64,000 bases of DNA from Candidatus Symbiopectobacterium sp. 'North America'. GTDB lineage: Bacteria > Pseudomonadota > Gammaproteobacteria > Enterobacterales > Enterobacteriaceae. Location of the stretch: positions 62,001 through 126,000 of the forward strand of contig NZ_PEHF01000026.1 in the NCBI RefSeq assembly GCF_015762685.1, read 5' to 3'. This document shows, one piece after another, positions 9,881 to 19,357 of the stretch. Within the stretch, counting starts at the first letter, position 1. Each line of letters starts with the position of its first letter. Below the pieces are notes generated by a model. The model searched no databases. It worked only from the letters and a program-made list of their open reading frames with translations, and was not told the origin of the DNA. A program made the translations under genes and the position numbers.

Positions 9881-10690
9881 ATGAGAAAAATTGTTATTTC
9901 CGTCGCGCCGGTGGCGGGAGACACCACATCCGCCCATACGGAAGATGTCGCCCGAAAGGCGATCGAATCCTACCATGCCGGTGCAGCGATGGCGCATCTG
10001 CACGTGCGGGAGCGTAATGGGCAATTGACGCGCGATCCGACGCAATTTCAGGAAACGCTACGTTTGATTCGCCAACACACTGATATGGTTATTCAGGGCT
10101 CAACGGGCGGCGTTTCGGATATGACCATCGAAGAGCGCTGCTCACCGCTGGACTGTCCGCTGGTTGAGATGTCGTCACTGAATGCCGGTTCCGTGAATCT
10201 GGGCGATGTGGTGTATCGCAACCCAATGCCGGAGATCAAGTACGTCACCGAGCGCTGTGTGCAGACCGGTATCGTGCCGGAAATCGAAGTGTTCGAACTG
10301 GGCATGATCCATAACATGCAGCTTATCGCGCAGGAAATGCCGCTGCCAACGCCGGTTATCTATGCCATGGTGCTAGGCCATAAAGGTGGCTGCCTGGCAA
10401 CGCCCGCTACGTTGGCACTGTTTAGCCAATATATCCCCCATGATGCGCTGTGGAACATCACCCACTACGGGCGGCGCGATGATTTTTCAATATTAACGGC
10501 GGCATTAGGGTTGGGTGCCTGTATGGTCCGAGTCGGATTTGAAGACAGCGCCTATCTGTCACCCACCGAGAGGGTGGATCGCAACGCGATATTGATTGAA
10601 CGCATGAGCACCATCATCAAAAATATCGGTTTCGAGGTTGCCACACCGGAGGATGCCCGGCAGATGTTTGGTTTAAAGTCATTGGCCTGA
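9881..10690 (+). CDS. BKACE-family beta-keto acid cleavage enzyme (DUF849)
   Basis: Zinc-dependent enzyme family that cleaves a beta-keto acid with acetyl-CoA to give acetoacetate and a new CoA ester (type member Kce of lysine fermentation). The metal-binding AHLHVR motif is near residue 46, followed by IQGSTGG, EMSSLNAGSVN, PEIEVFELGMI and VRVGFEDSAYL, whose Glu is the fourth metal ligand. 269 residues, normal for the family. I started at 9881, after AGAGGCAAAGGT; an upstream ATG in the racemase gene has no such site. Last gene of the TRAP operon, followed by a terminator. The natural keto acid cannot be read from sequence. Confidence 0.9.
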   Translation: MRKIVISVAPVAGDTTSAHTEDVARKAIESYHAGAAMAHLHVRERNGQLTRDPTQFQETLRLIRQHTDMVIQGSTGGVSDMTIEERCSPLDCPLVEMSSLNAGSVNLGDVVYRNPMPEIKYVTERCVQTGIVPEIEVFELGMIHNMQLIAQEMPLPTPVIYAMVLGHKGGCLATPATLALFSQYIPHDALWNITHYGRRDDFSILTAALGLGACMVRVGFEDSAYLSPTERVDRNAILIERMSTIIKNIGFEVATPEDARQMFGLKSLA

Positions 10691-10706
10691 CGGGATAACG
10701 CTATCA

Positions 10707-10742
10707 AGCAGACGTCAATGGGCGTCTGCTACTTCCTTTTTA
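10707..10742 (+). terminator. Rho-independent terminator after the BKACE gene
   Basis: Perfect 8-bp stem AGCAGACG/CGTCTGCT with an 8-base loop, followed by a T-rich tail CTTCCTTTTT. It ends the TRAP-BKACE operon and separates it from convergent yoaG. Confidence 0.75.
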
Positions 10743-10925
10743 CTACCAGCCGCAGACGTTATGTTCCTCTTCTGTGTCATACGCATGCACGGTATTGATC
10801 AACTCCCTGACCACTTCTGCCGCCACGTCCGGCGCTAATAAGGTCATTGGGGTTTCAGTCTCATAATCGGCCGACACGCCGTTGCTGTTATTGGTGACCG
10901 TCACCGTGTACGTTATCTTGCTCAT
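10743..10925 (-). CDS. yoaG: YoaG-family small protein of the yeaR operon
   Basis: 60 residues, MSKITYTVTVTNNSNGVSAD... to NVCGW, matching E. coli YoaG nearly residue for residue and in length. In E. coli yoaG follows yeaR in an operon induced by nitrate, nitrite and nitric oxide; the molecular role is unknown. Here it overlaps the stop of the upstream DUF1971 gene by four bases (ATGA), so translation is probably coupled. Intact. Confidence 0.93.
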   Translation of the reverse strand: MSKITYTVTVTNNSNGVSADYETETPMTLLAPDVAAEVVRELINTVHAYDTEEEHNVCGW

Positions 10926-11287
10926 TCTATACCTCGCTCTACGACGTTCAACACTTTATTCAACCCAAACCCTTGCAGCTTCACCTCAGGATCGGCGAAG
11001 AAATCAATCATAAAATAGCTATCTTCGGTCAACGGCGCGATACGCTGCCATTGATCGGGTGTCATTACCCAAAACGCTCCCGCTTCAATGCGCGTTTCGC
11101 TATCAGGCATTGGCGCATCTGCCGCTGAAAATACCTGATAGCTGACTGCGCCTTGCATCACCGATAAGCTACCATAAACGCCCGGCTTACTCGCATGGAT
11201 ACCGAGAACCAGTTCCGGTAATGAGTCATGGCTCCAGAACGTCGAGGCATATTTATGAATATAATTTTCTGGAATTGATATCATCAT
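10922..11287 (-). CDS. Second YeaR-like DUF1971 cupin protein
   Basis: 121 residues, a paralogue of the upstream YeaR: ENYIHKYASTFWSHDSLPE, PGVYGSLSVMQGAVSYQVF and EDSYFMIDFFADPEV follow the YeaR pattern but are clearly divergent, and the region after WSHDSLPELVLGIHASK is shorter. The DUF1971 beta-barrel is also found in TehB-type tellurite-resistance proteins. Its ATG overlaps the yeaR stop (TAATG), and its stop overlaps yoaG. E. coli has only one yeaR here, so this looks like a tandem duplication followed by divergence. Function unknown; expected to respond to nitrogen oxides with the rest of the operon. Confidence 0.87.
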   Translation of the reverse strand: MMISIPENYIHKYASTFWSHDSLPELVLGIHASKPGVYGSLSVMQGAVSYQVFSAADAPMPDSETRIEAGAFWVMTPDQWQRIAPLTEDSYFMIDFFADPEVKLQGFGLNKVLNVVERGIE

Positions 11288-11640
11288 TATTCCTTGATAG
11301 TGCTGACCATGGCGGGTGCAGATTTTAATACGTCGGGCGCAACGAAAAATTCGATATTAAAATAGCTATCTTCGGTCATGACCTCGATGCAATGCCATTT
11401 CTCTGGCGGGAATACGCCAAAGTGCCCGGCAGTAATCAGCAACTCACGCTCAGGTTCAGGCGTGATTGCATCGGCAAAACCTAGATACTTCACGGCACCA
11501 CGCATCACGGATAAACGCGGGTAAACGCCGGGTTGGGTGCCCGCATCCAGATGGCGTTTAAAAATGCTGGCAGGCGCGGTCCCCTTATTCCAAAAAGGCG
11601 TTGAGCGCGTATGAATACATTGCTGCGGAATAGGTAGCAT
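11287..11640 (-). CDS. yeaR: YeaR, DUF1971 protein of the nitrate/NO-responsive operon
   Basis: 117 residues that match E. coli YeaR closely: IHTRSTPFWNKGTAPA, PGVYPRLSVMRGAVKYLGFAD, FPPEKWHCIEVMTEDSYFNIEFFVAP. In E. coli the gene is repressed by NsrR and activated by NarL, linking it to nitrosative stress and nitrate; the biochemical role is not established. First gene of yeaR-yeaR2-yoaG, with GGGGGATAAAC before the ATG. A candidate NsrR palindrome lies about 75-95 bp upstream. Frame intact. Confidence 0.93.
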   Translation of the reverse strand: MLPIPQQCIHTRSTPFWNKGTAPASIFKRHLDAGTQPGVYPRLSVMRGAVKYLGFADAITPEPERELLITAGHFGVFPPEKWHCIEVMTEDSYFNIEFFVAPDVLKSAPAMVSTIKE

Positions 11641-12136
11641 GTTTATCCCCCTTTATGGGTACGGCATGCGTTTGAACCCTTTCAAACGACTTCATGCAAT
11701 GCTGACAACACAAAAGATTCGTATAAAATACAATTTTAAAAATAACGTACTCTTATCGATAAAAACCATTAACACCTCCTGTAAAGACAAGGTGGTTAAT
11801 ATCGAACAAGGTTAAATTAAAATAAATCACCACGAATTTATTTTATTGTTATCCGGTATAGTATTTCTTTTTTAAATACGTTCAACCTTATAAAACAACA
11901 TTAAAACACACAGTCATATTTAACTTACTATTAAATTAAATACTTTACTGTTTTATAAAAACACTTATAAAAACATAATAAACACCTACATTATCAACAC
12001 GAAAAGTAGTTTAGAATCCCTCATGTAATTCCGTTGAGCACCCTATTCTCATCAGGGTTGCTCATTATAAAAACTCCGTTCTGGGTGGCATTGCACCCCA
12101 ACATATCATGCAATTATCATTTTCAGGATAACTCTG
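11641..12136. other. AT-rich intergenic region between yeaR and the invasin gene
   Basis: About 500 bp with no gene. Besides the NsrR-like site it holds an imperfect inverted repeat at 11768-11800 (ATTAACACC/GGTGGTTAAT) and a hairpin at 12035-12064 (TGAGCACCCT/AGGGTTGCTCA, one bulged base) about 70 bp before the invasin start. The hairpin lacks a T-run, so it is more likely a 5'-leader structure than a terminator. Confidence 0.45.
11714..11736 (-). promoter_or_regulatory. Candidate NsrR operator upstream of yeaR
   Basis: A 23-base imperfect palindrome AAGATTCGTAT-A-AAATACAATTT. It matches about 18 of 23 positions of the NsrR consensus (AAGATGYATTT-N-AAATRCATCTT). Position upstream of yeaR fits the known NsrR control of E. 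coli yeaR. The call rests on the motif match only. Confidence 0.5.
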
Positions 12137-15100
12137 ATGCGCAATTATTTGGATGAAAAATCCTCTCATGATTACTGCGGTACGCCAATAACAGCACCGG
12201 TATTATCTAAAAACAAGGCAATGATTGTTTGGGTTAACATTGCCATCCAATTATTTTTACCATTAAGCCTGTCTCTTACTCCCACCATTGCAGCTGCACA
12301 GAGAGCACATGATTCCGTATTCAGTAACCCTACGGAGCTTTACACGCTTGGTGTTAATGAACCCATTGATACTGTTGCAAAAAAGCTTGAATTAACGGTT
12401 GACGATCTCAAAAAAATAAATCGTTATCGCCTATTTTCCAAACCGTTTGAGCAATTAACAACAGGCGATGAGATAGATATCCCTCGCACAGCCCCCCTTT
12501 TATCTATTGATAATAACAGGAATAATCATATTGCCCCTGCAGCGTACACTTAATTTGCCAGCCATGTTCAGTCTGGGGCGACAGCATTGGCAAACGAAAA
12601 CACGGCAAAATCCGGAGAGCGGATGTTGCGTAGTGCCGCCAACAATGAACTTAATGCATCAACCCAGCAGTGGTTAAGTCAATTTGGTACCGCGCGCGTG
12701 CAGTTGAACATTGATGACGACTTCTCACTAAATAACAGTAATCTGGATGTATTGATTCCCCTTTACGATAACCAGAAATCAATGGCCTTTACACAATTGG
12801 GGGCACGTAATAAGGACAGCCGCAATACCATTAATATAGGTGCGGGCCTTCGAACCGTTCATAATGACTGGATGTACGGCGTCAATACTTTCTTCGATAA
12901 TGATCTTACCGGCAAAAACCAACGCATTGGGTTCGGTACGGAAGCCTGGACCGACTATTTAAAATTATCTGCCAACAGTTACTTTCGCACCTCTGACTGG
13001 CATCAGTCTCGTGATTTTTCTGACTATAACGAACGCCCTGCCAATGGTTACGATATTCGTGCGGAAGCTTATCTCCCCTTTTATCCGCAAGTGGGAGGCA
13101 AGATGATGTATGAAAAATATCGCGGGAATGACGTTGCCTTATTTGGTAAAGACCAACGCCAGAAAAATCCGCAGATCTTGACCGCTGGCATCAATTATAC
13201 CCCATTCCCATTACTGACCGTGGGGGCAGATCACCGAATGGGCAAAGGTAGCCAAAGTAGCAGCAACATTAGCGCTCAGTTGAAATATCGGCTGGGTGAA
13301 TCCTGGCGCTCACACATTAACCCTTCTGCCGTTGCTGCTTCACGCACCTTGGCAGGCAGTCGTTATGACTTGGTTGAGCGTAATAACAATATTGTTTTGG
13401 ATTATTAGAAACAGGAGTTGTTGCATCTGACGCTTCCAGAGCAGCTCACCGGTCAGGGAGGATCTGCCACATCAGTCACCGCTAACGTCACCGCTAAATA
13501 CGCGATTGATCGTATCGAGTGGGACAGCAGCGCGTTGACGTCAGCGGGCGGCTCACTCTCATCGGTCTCTGTGCAGACGGCTGATATCAGGCTCCCTCCT
13601 TATCAACTTACGCGTGGTAGGCAGGTTAATACCTATACCCTCAGCGCAGTAGCCTATGACACTCAAGGCAATATGTCACCCAGAGCAACGCTGAGGATAA
13701 CGGTAATGCCAGGGGAGCCTACCCTGATGGCCGCCAACTTGGCAGTCACCCAAGATAATGTGGTAGCGAACGGTCTTGATACCAACGCCGTGCAGGCATT
13801 CGTCACCGATGCAGGGAGCAATCCCCTTTCTGGTCAAGTCGTGACATTTCTCACTAACAACTGTGCAACTGTTACCAACGTCGCGGTCACCACCAACGCG
13901 GAAGGCATTGCCTCCACCACACTCACCAACACCCAATCTGGGGTGACCACCGTGACAGCCAGACTGACCAATAGCGCCAGCCAGCGAGTAGAAACCCGCT
14001 TTGTTGCCGATGACAACACGGCGTAAATTATTGCAACCAACCTGACCGTTACCCAGGACAATGCAGTCGCTGACGGTAATGCGTCTAACCACGTGCAGGC
14101 TATCGTGACAGATGCCAATAACAACCCGTTGGCTGGTCAGGCGGTAACCTTCACCGCTGACAATGGCGCGACGGTGACCACCGTTATTGGCACCACGAGC
14201 GCGGAGGGCATCGCCTCGGCCACGCTCACCAATACCCGAGCGGGAGTGAGTACGGTAATAGCCAGACTGGCCAATAACGCCAGTAAGCAAGCCAGTACCA
14301 GCTTTATTGCTGATGACAGCACGGCGCAAATAAGTACAACCAACCTGACCGTTACCCAGGACAATGCGGTTGCTGACGGTGAGGCATCTAACCATGTGCA
14401 GGCTATCGTGACGGATGCCAATAACAACCCGTTGGCTGGTCAGACGCTGACGTTTATGGCGGACAATAATGCAATGATCGCAACGCAGACAGGCACCACG
14501 GGGCCCGATGGCGTTGCCTCAACAACACTCACCAACACAAATGCAGGGCAAACAATCGTAACAGCTACATTGGATAACAATGCCAGCCAAAGCGTAAAGA
14601 CAACCTTTGTACAGAATCTAAGTATTCAAGTAGAAACTACGGCAAATAGTGCTATCGCAAATGAGGAATACAATACCGTCACGGCCAGGGTGGTGAATGC
14701 GCTTGGTAACCCCGTCGCCAATGTGAACGTTGATTTTTCGTCCGTTGAATCGGGGATTACGCTATCGCCATCGTCAGGTAAAACCAATCAAAATGGCAAA
14801 ATATCGTCTTCTGTAGCGTGAAGTCAATCTACAGGTGGTTCATTTGCTGTCATCGCAAACATTTCGGAACAAACGCATAATGATACGTCGACGGTTAACT
14901 TTTTAACATTGCGTACAGTGAATGGTATCGAGGCACCCTATGGCAAAACATTCCGGCACACAGATGAGTTCCCGAAAACGGGCTATCCAGGTGCCACATT
15001 CCAAATAAATGCTAATGGTAACGCAGCATCAAATATCAACTATACCTGGAACTCAAGCGATGACGCCTCTGTGGCCCTTGATAGTGAAGGAAATATTACA

Positions 15101-15499
15101 TTAGCAGCCAGCAGTCTCAATAAAACGGTGAGTATTACCGCAAAAGACAATACCTATGCTTACAGGTATAGCTTTGAAGTAAAACGTTGGTTTAGTCGTT
15201 TATCGGGTGGTTTAAAAACATTTAATGACACGCAAGATGCATGCAGGGCATTAGGGATGCATGTTGCCGACTCCATACACTTAACCCTGGGGCAGAATAC
15301 CCGGGGAACGGGTTCGTTATGGTCAGAATGGCCACGTCCAGCCGGTTGGCCGGGCGGTGATATAAACACAGCATATTGGACAAGAACCAATTTAGCCCCA
15401 GGTAAACACTATCTGGTCATTCTTCAGGATGGTAGCACAACAGAAAAAAAACCCTCAGGGGCCTATATCGAATATGGTGTTTGTACTCAATCTGAGTGA
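12137..15499 (+). pseudogene. Intimin/invasin-family inverse autotransporter, four in-frame stops
   Basis: One frame of 1,120 codons from ATG 12137 to TGA 15497. Order: hydrophobic signal (VNIAIQLFLPLSLSL), a LysM domain (YTLGVNEPIDTVAKKLEL), the inverse-autotransporter beta-barrel (12587-13405, with GAGLRTVHNDWMYGVNTFFD), Ig-like Big_1 repeats, and a C-terminal C-type-lectin-like domain with paired Cys (DACRALGMHVADS, YIEYGVC). Stops: TAA 12551, TAG 13406, TAA 14024 and TGA 14819; no frameshift is needed. At 14024 the next repeat unit reads CAA at the same place, so that stop is a C-to-T change. Product would be an outer-membrane adhesin/invasin; it is now dead. Confidence 0.93.
13735..14643 (+). 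repeat. Three 303-bp Ig-like (Big_1) repeat units of the invasin
   Basis: Consecutive units of 303 bp (101 codons), each starting NL(A/T)VTQDN and containing AIVTDANNNPLAGQ-like and ASTTLTNT-like segments. Units two and three share long identical DNA stretches (for example near 14041 and 14344), suggesting recent duplication or gene conversion. The first unit is more divergent. Confidence 0.85.
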
Positions 15500-15716
15500 G
15501 CACTCCCGCTATAGCGTCGAGCCTATTTTACCAAACAGATAGCGGATCGGTAGCCAAGGGAAATAGGCATATTAATAAAAAGGAGAATGCTGTGGCTACG
15601 GCGTCCGATTGCTGACTTTGCCACAGATTAGCGCTATAACTGGACCGTGAATTTTTGTGCGCGTGGCAGCGATTACTGTCTGTTGCGCGCTACGTCCCCC
15701 ATCATGGAGGTTTTTC

Positions 15717-16547
15717 ATGGCCAGTTCTTCGACCTATGTTCCGCCTAAGGTATGGCAGCCAGCCCCCTCAGGCGGTGCTTTCGCCAATATCAACCGGCCG
15801 GTTTCCGGACCAACCCACGAAAAAGCGTTGCCGATCGGCAAGCACCCATTGCAACTCTATTCGCAGGGCACACCGAACGGCGTAAAAGTCACGGTGATGC
15901 TGGAAGAATTGCTGGCGCTGGGACATGCCGGTGCCGAATACGATGCCTGGCTGATTCGTATCGGTGAAGGCGACCAGTTCTCCAGCGGTTTCGTTGAGGT
16001 CAACCCCAATTCCAAGATCCCGGCGCTGCTCGATCGCAGCGGGGAAACGCCGGTGCGGGTGTTTGAATCCGGTTCGATTTTGCTCTATCTGGCTGAAAAA
16101 TTTGGTGCCCTGCTACCGCGCGATGCCGCTACATGCACCGAAGCCTTAAACTGGTTGTTCTGGCAAATGGGTTCTGCGCCGTTCGTCGGCGGCGGTTTCG
16201 GCCATTTTTATGCCTACGCGCCGGAAAAATTTGAGTACCCGATAAACCGCTACGCGATGGAAACCAAGCGTCAGCTCGACGTATTGAACCGCCGTTTGGC
16301 TGAAAACCGCTATCTGGCAGGAGAGGAATACAGCATTGCCGACATCGCCGCCTGGCCCTGGTATGGCTGGCTGGTGCAAGGCACCTTGTATGGCGCAAGC
16401 GAATTTTTATCCGTGCAGGATTATACCCACGTGAAGCGTTGGGCTGATGAGATTGCGGCGCGCCCGGCGGCCATCCGTGGACGCAAGGTAAACCGCACTG
16501 GCAACGACGGTGTCGCGGAACGCCATCAGGCATCCGATCTGGATTAA
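15717..16547 (+). CDS. yghU: YghU-type glutathione S-transferase/disulfide reductase
   Basis: 276 residues closely matching E. coli YghU (Nu-class GST with disulfide-bond reductase activity). INRPVSGPTHEKALPIGKH near the N-terminus is the YghU signature; the thioredoxin-like half has QLYSQGTPNGVKVTVMLEE and PNSKIPALLD, then ESGSILLYLAEKFG, and the helical half has GGGFGHFYAYAPE and EYSIADIAAWPW. The ATG at 15717 follows GGAGG by 5 bases, so I reject the longer frame from 15657. Single-gene unit in its surroundings; intact. Confidence 0.94.
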   Translation: MASSSTYVPPKVWQPAPSGGAFANINRPVSGPTHEKALPIGKHPLQLYSQGTPNGVKVTVMLEELLALGHAGAEYDAWLIRIGEGDQFSSGFVEVNPNSKIPALLDRSGETPVRVFESGSILLYLAEKFGALLPRDAATCTEALNWLFWQMGSAPFVGGGFGHFYAYAPEKFEYPINRYAMETKRQLDVLNRRLAENRYLAGEEYSIADIAAWPWYGWLVQGTLYGASEFLSVQDYTHVKRWADEIAARPAAIRGRKVNRTGNDGVAERHQASDLD

Positions 16548-16603
16548 TGCCTCGGTGCTATCGCCCGCACGCTGGCGATAGCACTGTTATTTCACCAACA
16601 CTA

Positions 16604-17848
16604 TCAGTGCGAAATATCTGATGCCGTGGAGGACAATGCGGCATGTTTCCCCGCCAGTTGGCGGTGAGCATCGCGCCAGCATAACAGTGCGGCCAGCGCA
16701 CACACTGCCAGCATGAGCAACGGCGGCAACAGTGTGCCATCATGCAGAACACCGAGCAGCACGCCGACCGCTCCGCCGAAAAGATACTGCATCACCCCCA
16801 GCAGCGACGATGCCACGCCGGTCTGACCCGCCGCCGATCCCATAGCGACCGCCACGCCATTGCCAAACACCAGGCTCAGGCTGCTCATGGTCATAAACAG
16901 CAGAGCGGTTAACAGCCACAGCGTCGCGCCGCCGCTCAACCACAGCCCCAGCAGCAACAAGGTTCCAACCAGATGTATCCCTAGTCCGACCGCGAGAATA
17001 TGCTGCTCTCTCCAGCGGTTAAGCAGAAAGATGTTGATCTGCCCGCACACCACCATGCCCAGCGCGTTTGCGGCAAACAAGATGCTGTAGTGGGTGGGAG
17101 AGAGATGAAAATAATCGATAAAAATAAATGCCGATGCGCCGATGTAGGTAAACAACCCGCCCATGGTGAATGCCCCAGACAGGGTATATCCCATATAGAT
17201 ACGTTGGCGAAACAATGCGGTATAACCGACAAATGCTGAACCGATATTGCCCTGCATGCGCTGGCCTCGCGGCAGACTCTCAGGCACCCAGCGCAAGGTG
17301 GCAAACAGCATGATCGCCCCGACAATACCTAGTCCCCAGAAAATCGCCTGCCAGCCCAGCGTACCTGACAACAGGTTACCCAACGGCGGCGCAACAATCG
17401 GCGCGATCGCCATCACCTGCATCAATAGCGAAAACACCTTGGCCGCTTCGCGTTCTGCGTACAAATCGGCCACAATCACACGCGGGATCACCAATCCAGC
17501 CGCACCGCCAATGCCCTGCAACAAGCGAAAGAAAACGAACTCGGTCAATGAGGCCGCATGAGAAAGACAGATCGATGCAACCAGAAACAGCGCGATACCC
17601 AGCAGCAACGGCGCCTTTCGCCCGTAGCTATCGGTAAACGGCCCATAAAGAATCTGTCCGAACGCCAACCCGATAAGAAACACCGAAATCGAGGTTTGCA
17701 TACCGGCCGCATCGGCACCAATGGCGTGTGCAATCGCAGGGAATGCCGGTAGATAGAGGTCGATGGACATGGCGTCAAACGCGCACAGTATCCCGAGAAT
17801 GGCGATAAGGGCAAAACGGTGCACGCCGGGCCGTAAAGACTCAGACAT
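16604..17848 (-). CDS. Bcr/CflA-family MFS multidrug efflux transporter
   Basis: About 414 residues with 12 hydrophobic segments. ILCAFDAMSIDLYLPAFP in TM1, the MFS motif A GPFTDSYGRKAPLL between TM2 and TM3, and RLLQGIGGAAGLVIPRVIVADLY (TM4-5, with the drug:proton antiport motif C) are all typical of Bcr/CflA exporters. I start at MSESLRPG (17848) because the in-frame ATG nine codons earlier adds nothing conserved. Divergent from a TetR gene with a palindromic operator in the 126-bp gap, so the TetR protein probably represses it. Substrate unknown. The C-terminal tail (AGKHAALSSTAS) is variable in the family. Confidence 0.9.
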   Translation of the reverse strand: MSESLRPGVHRFALIAILGILCAFDAMSIDLYLPAFPAIAHAIGADAAGMQTSISVFLIGLAFGQILYGPFTDSYGRKAPLLLGIALFLVASICLSHAASLTEFVFFRLLQGIGGAAGLVIPRVIVADLYAEREAAKVFSLLMQVMAIAPIVAPPLGNLLSGTLGWQAIFWGLGIVGAIMLFATLRWVPESLPRGQRMQGNIGSAFVGYTALFRQRIYMGYTLSGAFTMGGLFTYIGASAFIFIDYFHLSPTHYSILFAANALGMVVCGQINIFLLNRWREQHILAVGLGIHLVGTLLLLGLWLSGGATLWLLTALLFMTMSSLSLVFGNGVAVAMGSAAGQTGVASSLLGVMQYLFGGAVGVLLGVLHDGTLLPPLLMLAVCALAALLCWRDAHRQLAGKHAALSSTASDISH

Positions 17849-17943
17849 TGATGTAACCTTGTTAACCACATGCAAAAGAAGTAATAACCATCAGCAAAGT
17901 GGTGGCCAATCGGCTAGCATGCGTAATATGCAGCCCAATATAT

Positions 17944-17955
17944 GACTGATCAGTC
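17944..17955. promoter_or_regulatory. Palindromic TetR-type operator between the efflux gene and tetR
   Basis: Perfect 12-bp palindrome GACTGATCAGTC, 19 bp before the TetR start and in the divergent promoter region. Short GC-flanked palindromes of this kind are typical TetR operators. Confidence 0.55.
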
Positions 17956-17974
17956 GGAAATGCAAGGTAGGTAA

Positions 17975-18718
17975 ATGGCACGCAAACAAACCATTGATAG
18001 CGACCAGATTCTTGACGCAGCGGAAACCGTTCTGCTGAGCGGCGGCGTGCACTGTTTCACCCTTGATGCTGTTGCCGCTCAGGCAGGTATCAGTAAAGGG
18101 GGGCTGGTTTACCGTTTTCCCAGCAAGGATCAGCTGATACAAACGCTGCTGGAGCGCGAATTGACCCGTTTTTCACATGACGCAGAGCAGCAAAGCGCGC
18201 TTTATGGCGAGACACCGGGCGCAGAGATACTGGGCCATATCAGCGCTATCGGACAGGAGACAGAAGAAACCGCGTCGCGCGCCATTGGTTTGTTGACCGC
18301 GCTGGTCCACGCCCCTGCCATGCTGGCACCGGTACAGACCTTTTACCGCATGCAACTGGCGCGTCTGGCACAGGCCACACGGCTTACCAAACGCTTACGT
18401 ATTGCTTTTCTTGCCGCTGAAGAGGTGTTTTTGTTACACGGCGCTGGCTTTGCCGCCCTCAGCCTGGAAGAACGGCAATCCATGCTTGATGATATCTGTG
18501 ATGAGGTGCGCTCAGCTTATAGCAACCCTAAAACCGCCGACAAACCTCGAGGTTCAATACAGGCCTACACGCCCAGTTCTCCGCCATTTCCCCCGACACC
18601 GGCCGTCGCCTGGTTATCCGCCAACGGCGTGAACAGGGCCAGCCTGTCTGCTGAGCGCAGGCACAAATCATTGCCACCGCTACGCAGATTATCCGCCGTG
18701 ACGGCATCGCAATGCTGA
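17975..18718 (+). CDS. TetR-family repressor adjacent to the Bcr-type pump
   Basis: The first 190 residues form a normal TetR protein: helix-turn-helix LDAVAAQAGISKGGLVYRFPSK at residues 30-51, then a helical ligand domain ending about DDICDEVRSAYSN. Beyond that the frame runs another 58 residues through low-complexity, Pro/Ser/Arg-rich sequence that overlaps the next gene's DNA in another frame and looks non-native. A frameshift near 18530 that removed the natural stop, or an original fusion to the second TetR module, would explain this. DNA binding is probably retained. Divergent from the efflux gene, which it likely controls. Confidence 0.8.
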   Translation: MARKQTIDSDQILDAAETVLLSGGVHCFTLDAVAAQAGISKGGLVYRFPSKDQLIQTLLERELTRFSHDAEQQSALYGETPGAEILGHISAIGQETEETASRAIGLLTALVHAPAMLAPVQTFYRMQLARLAQATRLTKRLRIAFLAAEEVFLLHGAGFAALSLEERQSMLDDICDEVRSAYSNPKTADKPRGSIQAYTPSSPPFPPTPAVAWLSANGVNRASLSAERRHKSLPPLRRLSAVTASQC

Positions 18719-19176
18719 CGCACCGCGCGGTCGCGGCCGAAGCTGGAGTACCGCTGGGGTCAACCACGTACCATTTTAAAAGTCTGGACGACTTGCTGAA
18801 CGCGGTGATGCGTGAAGCCATTGCCCTGTTTCGCGAAGACATGTTTCACTGGCTCAATGCGCGTCGCGATGACGACCCTTGCGAAGTGCTGACCCAGTTT
18901 ATTTTGCGCGGCACCACCGACATCCAAGATCTGGCGCGCGAATACGAAATGTTTACCGCCGCCATTTCGCCCCCTTCCCTACGCCCGATGGCATTGGAAT
19001 GGTCCAACACCGTGATTGCACTGTTAAAGCTGGTCGTGCCCGACAATGCTGCACTGCCTCTCGGGACGCTGATGAACGGTTTTTTCATTCGCGCGCTGTT
19101 AACGCAGCATGAACAGCCGCTGACGTACCGGCAAATTTACCCCGCGATTGCCGCGCTGTATCACGCCTTTCGTTAA
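18655..19176 (+). pseudogene. Second TetR-family regulator, 5' end destroyed
   Basis: A complete TetR module: AQAQIIATATQIIRRDGI, then the DNA-binding THRAVAAEAGVPLGSTTYHFKSLDDLL and a ligand domain to HAFR. No start codon precedes the helix-turn-helix in frame: a TGA sits at 18652-18654, and the codons above it (GRRLVIRQRREQGQPVC) look like an N-terminal Arg-rich arm cut by that stop. The ATG at 18712 falls inside the recognition domain. It may once have been a separate gene or the second half of a tandem TetR protein starting at 17975. Confidence 0.65.
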
Positions 19177-19292
19177 TCCCGACGGCTTTCCTGCGGGAGA
19201 GCCCTGACCTTGTTGTCATTCACTTACGCTTCTTGCGTCTTTACATTTTACTGACCAAAAGCTGTACATAAGTACTATTTTTTGCCAGATTA

Positions 19293-19311
19293 GCGAACGA
19301 GAATCATTAGC
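19293..19311 (+). promoter_or_regulatory. Fur box upstream of the siderophore receptor
   Basis: GCGAACGAGAATCATTAGC matches about 14 of 19 positions of the Fur consensus (GATAATGATAATCATTATC) and lies 47 bp before the receptor start, as expected for an iron-repressed TonB-dependent receptor. Confidence 0.7.
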
Positions 19312-19357
19312 GTTTGGGCCAGCGAAGCCCATCTTACTGACAAAAGGGAAAAGGACA

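Noticed and set aside
13676..14427. Long open frames on the minus strand opposite the Ig-like repeats
   Set aside because: They are shadows of the repeat coding sequence, follow its 303-bp period and match no family.
12551..14821. Possible stop-codon reassignment, since a long frame is crossed by several stops
   Set aside because: All three stop codons occur, and the intact genes around use them normally as terminators; ordinary decay is simpler.
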